NCBI GenBank assembly: GCA_002471225.1
Contig: DKPO01000042.1
Coordinates: 20,547 to 84,546 of the forward strand
From: Porphyromonadaceae bacterium UBA7332
GTDB lineage: Bacteria; Bacteroidota; Bacteroidia; Bacteroidales; UBA7332
Reading direction: 5' to 3'
DNA length: 64,000 bases
Within the stretch, counting starts at the first letter, position 1. Each line of letters opens with the position of its first letter. A model generated the notes under the pieces. The model saw nothing but the letters and a program-made list of their open reading frames with translations, did no database searches and was not told the origin of the DNA. Of this stretch, positions 63,262 to 64,000 are shown one piece after another. The translations under genes were made by a program, and so were the position numbers.

Positions 63262-63690
63262 ATGAAAGAATTTAAATTTATAATAAACGGAAACGAATAT
63301 AAAGTAGCCATTGACAATGTAGAGGATAATATCGCTCAGGTTGAGGTGAATGGAACTCCTTATACTGTTGAAATGGAGAGAGTGGCTAAAAAGCTAAAAC
63401 CAGTTTCTCGTCCTGCGGCTGCACCTAAAACAACAGCTGGTGAGCCAGTTGTGACCCGTCAGTCAGCAGCATCTTCTCCAGGCGCTGTAAAATCGCCACT
63501 ACCAGGTGTAATCTTAGATATAACTGTTAAAGTAGGGGATACTGTAAAAGTGGGACAGAAAGTAGCTGTGCTGGAAGCCATGAAAATGGAAAATAATATC
63601 AATGCCGATAAAGCAGGTGTTGTGAAAGAAGTAAAAGTAAACAAAGGTGATTCTGTACTTGAAGGTGCAGATATCATCGTAATCGGTTAA
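63262..63690 (+). CDS. biotin carrier subunit of methylmalonyl-CoA decarboxylase
   Basis: A 142-residue biotinyl protein (MmdC/GcdC type). Residues 1-45 form a small N-terminal domain, then a Pro/Ala/Thr-rich flexible linker (about 46-75), then the biotinyl domain with VLEAMKMEN, biotin on Lys108. It accepts the carboxyl group from MmdA and delivers it to the membrane pump. It lies 22 nt after the OadG-like gene and 4 nt before oadB. Confidence 0.95.
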   Translation: MKEFKFIINGNEYKVAIDNVEDNIAQVEVNGTPYTVEMERVAKKLKPVSRPAAAPKTTAGEPVVTRQSAASSPGAVKSPLPGVILDITVKVGDTVKVGQKVAVLEAMKMENNINADKAGVVKEVKVNKGDSVLEGADIIVIG

Positions 63691-63694
63691 GTTT

Positions 63695-64000
63695 ATGGAT
63701 GGAAATTTCTTTTCATTCCTGGGTGAGAACTTAACAGAGTTTCTTACTTTCACAGGATTTGCCAATGTGACATTTGGTCATATATTTATGATTGCTGTAG
63801 GCTTGGTGTTTATCTCGCTAGCAATTATAAAAGAGTGGGAGCCTATGCTTCTGATTCCAATCGGATTTGGTATCCTGATCGGTAATATACCTTTCAAAGA
63901 TGCTGGATTACAGATAGGTATTTATGAAGAAGGTTCGGTATTGAATATCTTATATCAGGGTGTCCAGCAAGGATGGTATCCGCCATTGATCTTTTTGGGA
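63695..64000 (+). CDS. oadB: sodium-pumping decarboxylase beta subunit (partial)
   Basis: The first 102 codons of a protein that runs off the window. It begins MDGNFFSFLGENLTEFLTFT and includes FISLAIIKEWEPMLLIPIGF and ILYQGVQQGWYPPLIFLG, which match the N-terminal membrane segments of OadB/MmdB/GcdB. This subunit decarboxylates carboxybiotin and exports sodium ions. It starts 4 nt after the biotin carrier stop, so the operon order is mce-mmdA-OadG-BCCP-oadB. Confidence 0.95.
   Translation, partial: MDGNFFSFLGENLTEFLTFTGFANVTFGHIFMIAVGLVFISLAIIKEWEPMLLIPIGFGILIGNIPFKDAGLQIGIYEEGSVLNILYQGVQQGWYPPLIFLG

Noticed and set aside
1..64000. CRISPR array, prophage, insertion sequence or complete restriction-modification system
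   Set aside because: No regularly spaced repeats, integrase, transposase, phage structural gene or DNA methyltransferase was recognised; the repeats found are dispersed and hairpin-forming.

Overview
The window reads as chromosomal DNA of an anaerobic, propionate/succinate-forming member of the Bacteroidales (Bacteroidota). The evidence is: AT-rich intergenic DNA; repeated -7 promoter elements of the form TAnnTTTG and an absence of clear Shine-Dalgarno sites; DUF4251 and DUF4488 secreted proteins; an SDR-type threonine dehydrogenase next to Kbl; NADP-type GdhA; a B12-dependent NrdJ; and a methylmalonyl-CoA epimerase/decarboxylase sodium-pump operon. I cannot fix the genus; a Dysgonomonas/Parabacteroides-like relative is a guess.

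Layout. 1-434: non-coding DNA with hairpin repeats. 0.4-5 kb: a lipoprotein, a Dcu-type C4-dicarboxylate transporter behind a giant palindromic leader, a CoA-binding protein and two tandem DUF4251 proteins. 5-21.4 kb (minus strand): udk-valS, gdhA, serB, yebC, pheT, gmd-fcl-miaA, and ruvX-def-carboxyltransferase-BCCP. 21.7-33 kb (mostly plus): an S41 protease, an NhaC antiporter, a minus-strand thioredoxin, an OMF-MFP-RND efflux operon and a PurF-like protein without its catalytic cysteine. 34-40.5 kb (minus): tdh-kbl, a POT peptide transporter, and fprA-nagB. 40.7-45.8 kb: a DUF1232 protein, then a tight minus-strand operon of metallophosphoesterase, patatin/outer-membrane protein and a protein resembling HpaII-family restriction enzymes. 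45.8-53.7 kb (plus): msrC, an amidase, an MCE protein, dnaA, nrdJ and a DUF4488 protein. 53.8-59.7 kb (minus): phosphoglucomutase, C69 peptidase, M23 peptidase and ung. 59.7-64 kb (plus): tRNA-Arg(CCG), then mce-mmdA-LTD/OadG-BCCP-oadB, the last cut by the window end.

Physiology: Dcu transport of C4-dicarboxylates, methylmalonyl-CoA epimerase and the sodium-pumping decarboxylase fit succinate-propionate fermentation, with NhaC able to use the sodium gradient. GdhA, SerB, Tdh-Kbl and the POT transporter point to amino-acid and peptide use. FprA and MsrC fit oxygen/oxidant detoxification in an anaerobe.

Most genes are conserved housekeeping or fermentation genes; no phage, transposase or CRISPR array is visible. 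The least ordinary signals are two intergenic repeat families (one with compensatory base changes in its stem, one forming a palindrome of about 190 bp), the three-gene operon ending in an apparently orphan HpaII-like nuclease, the PurF-like protein without Cys1, a possible leaderless ruvX transcript and a terminator in the nrdJ leader. None of these is proven here to be a new system.
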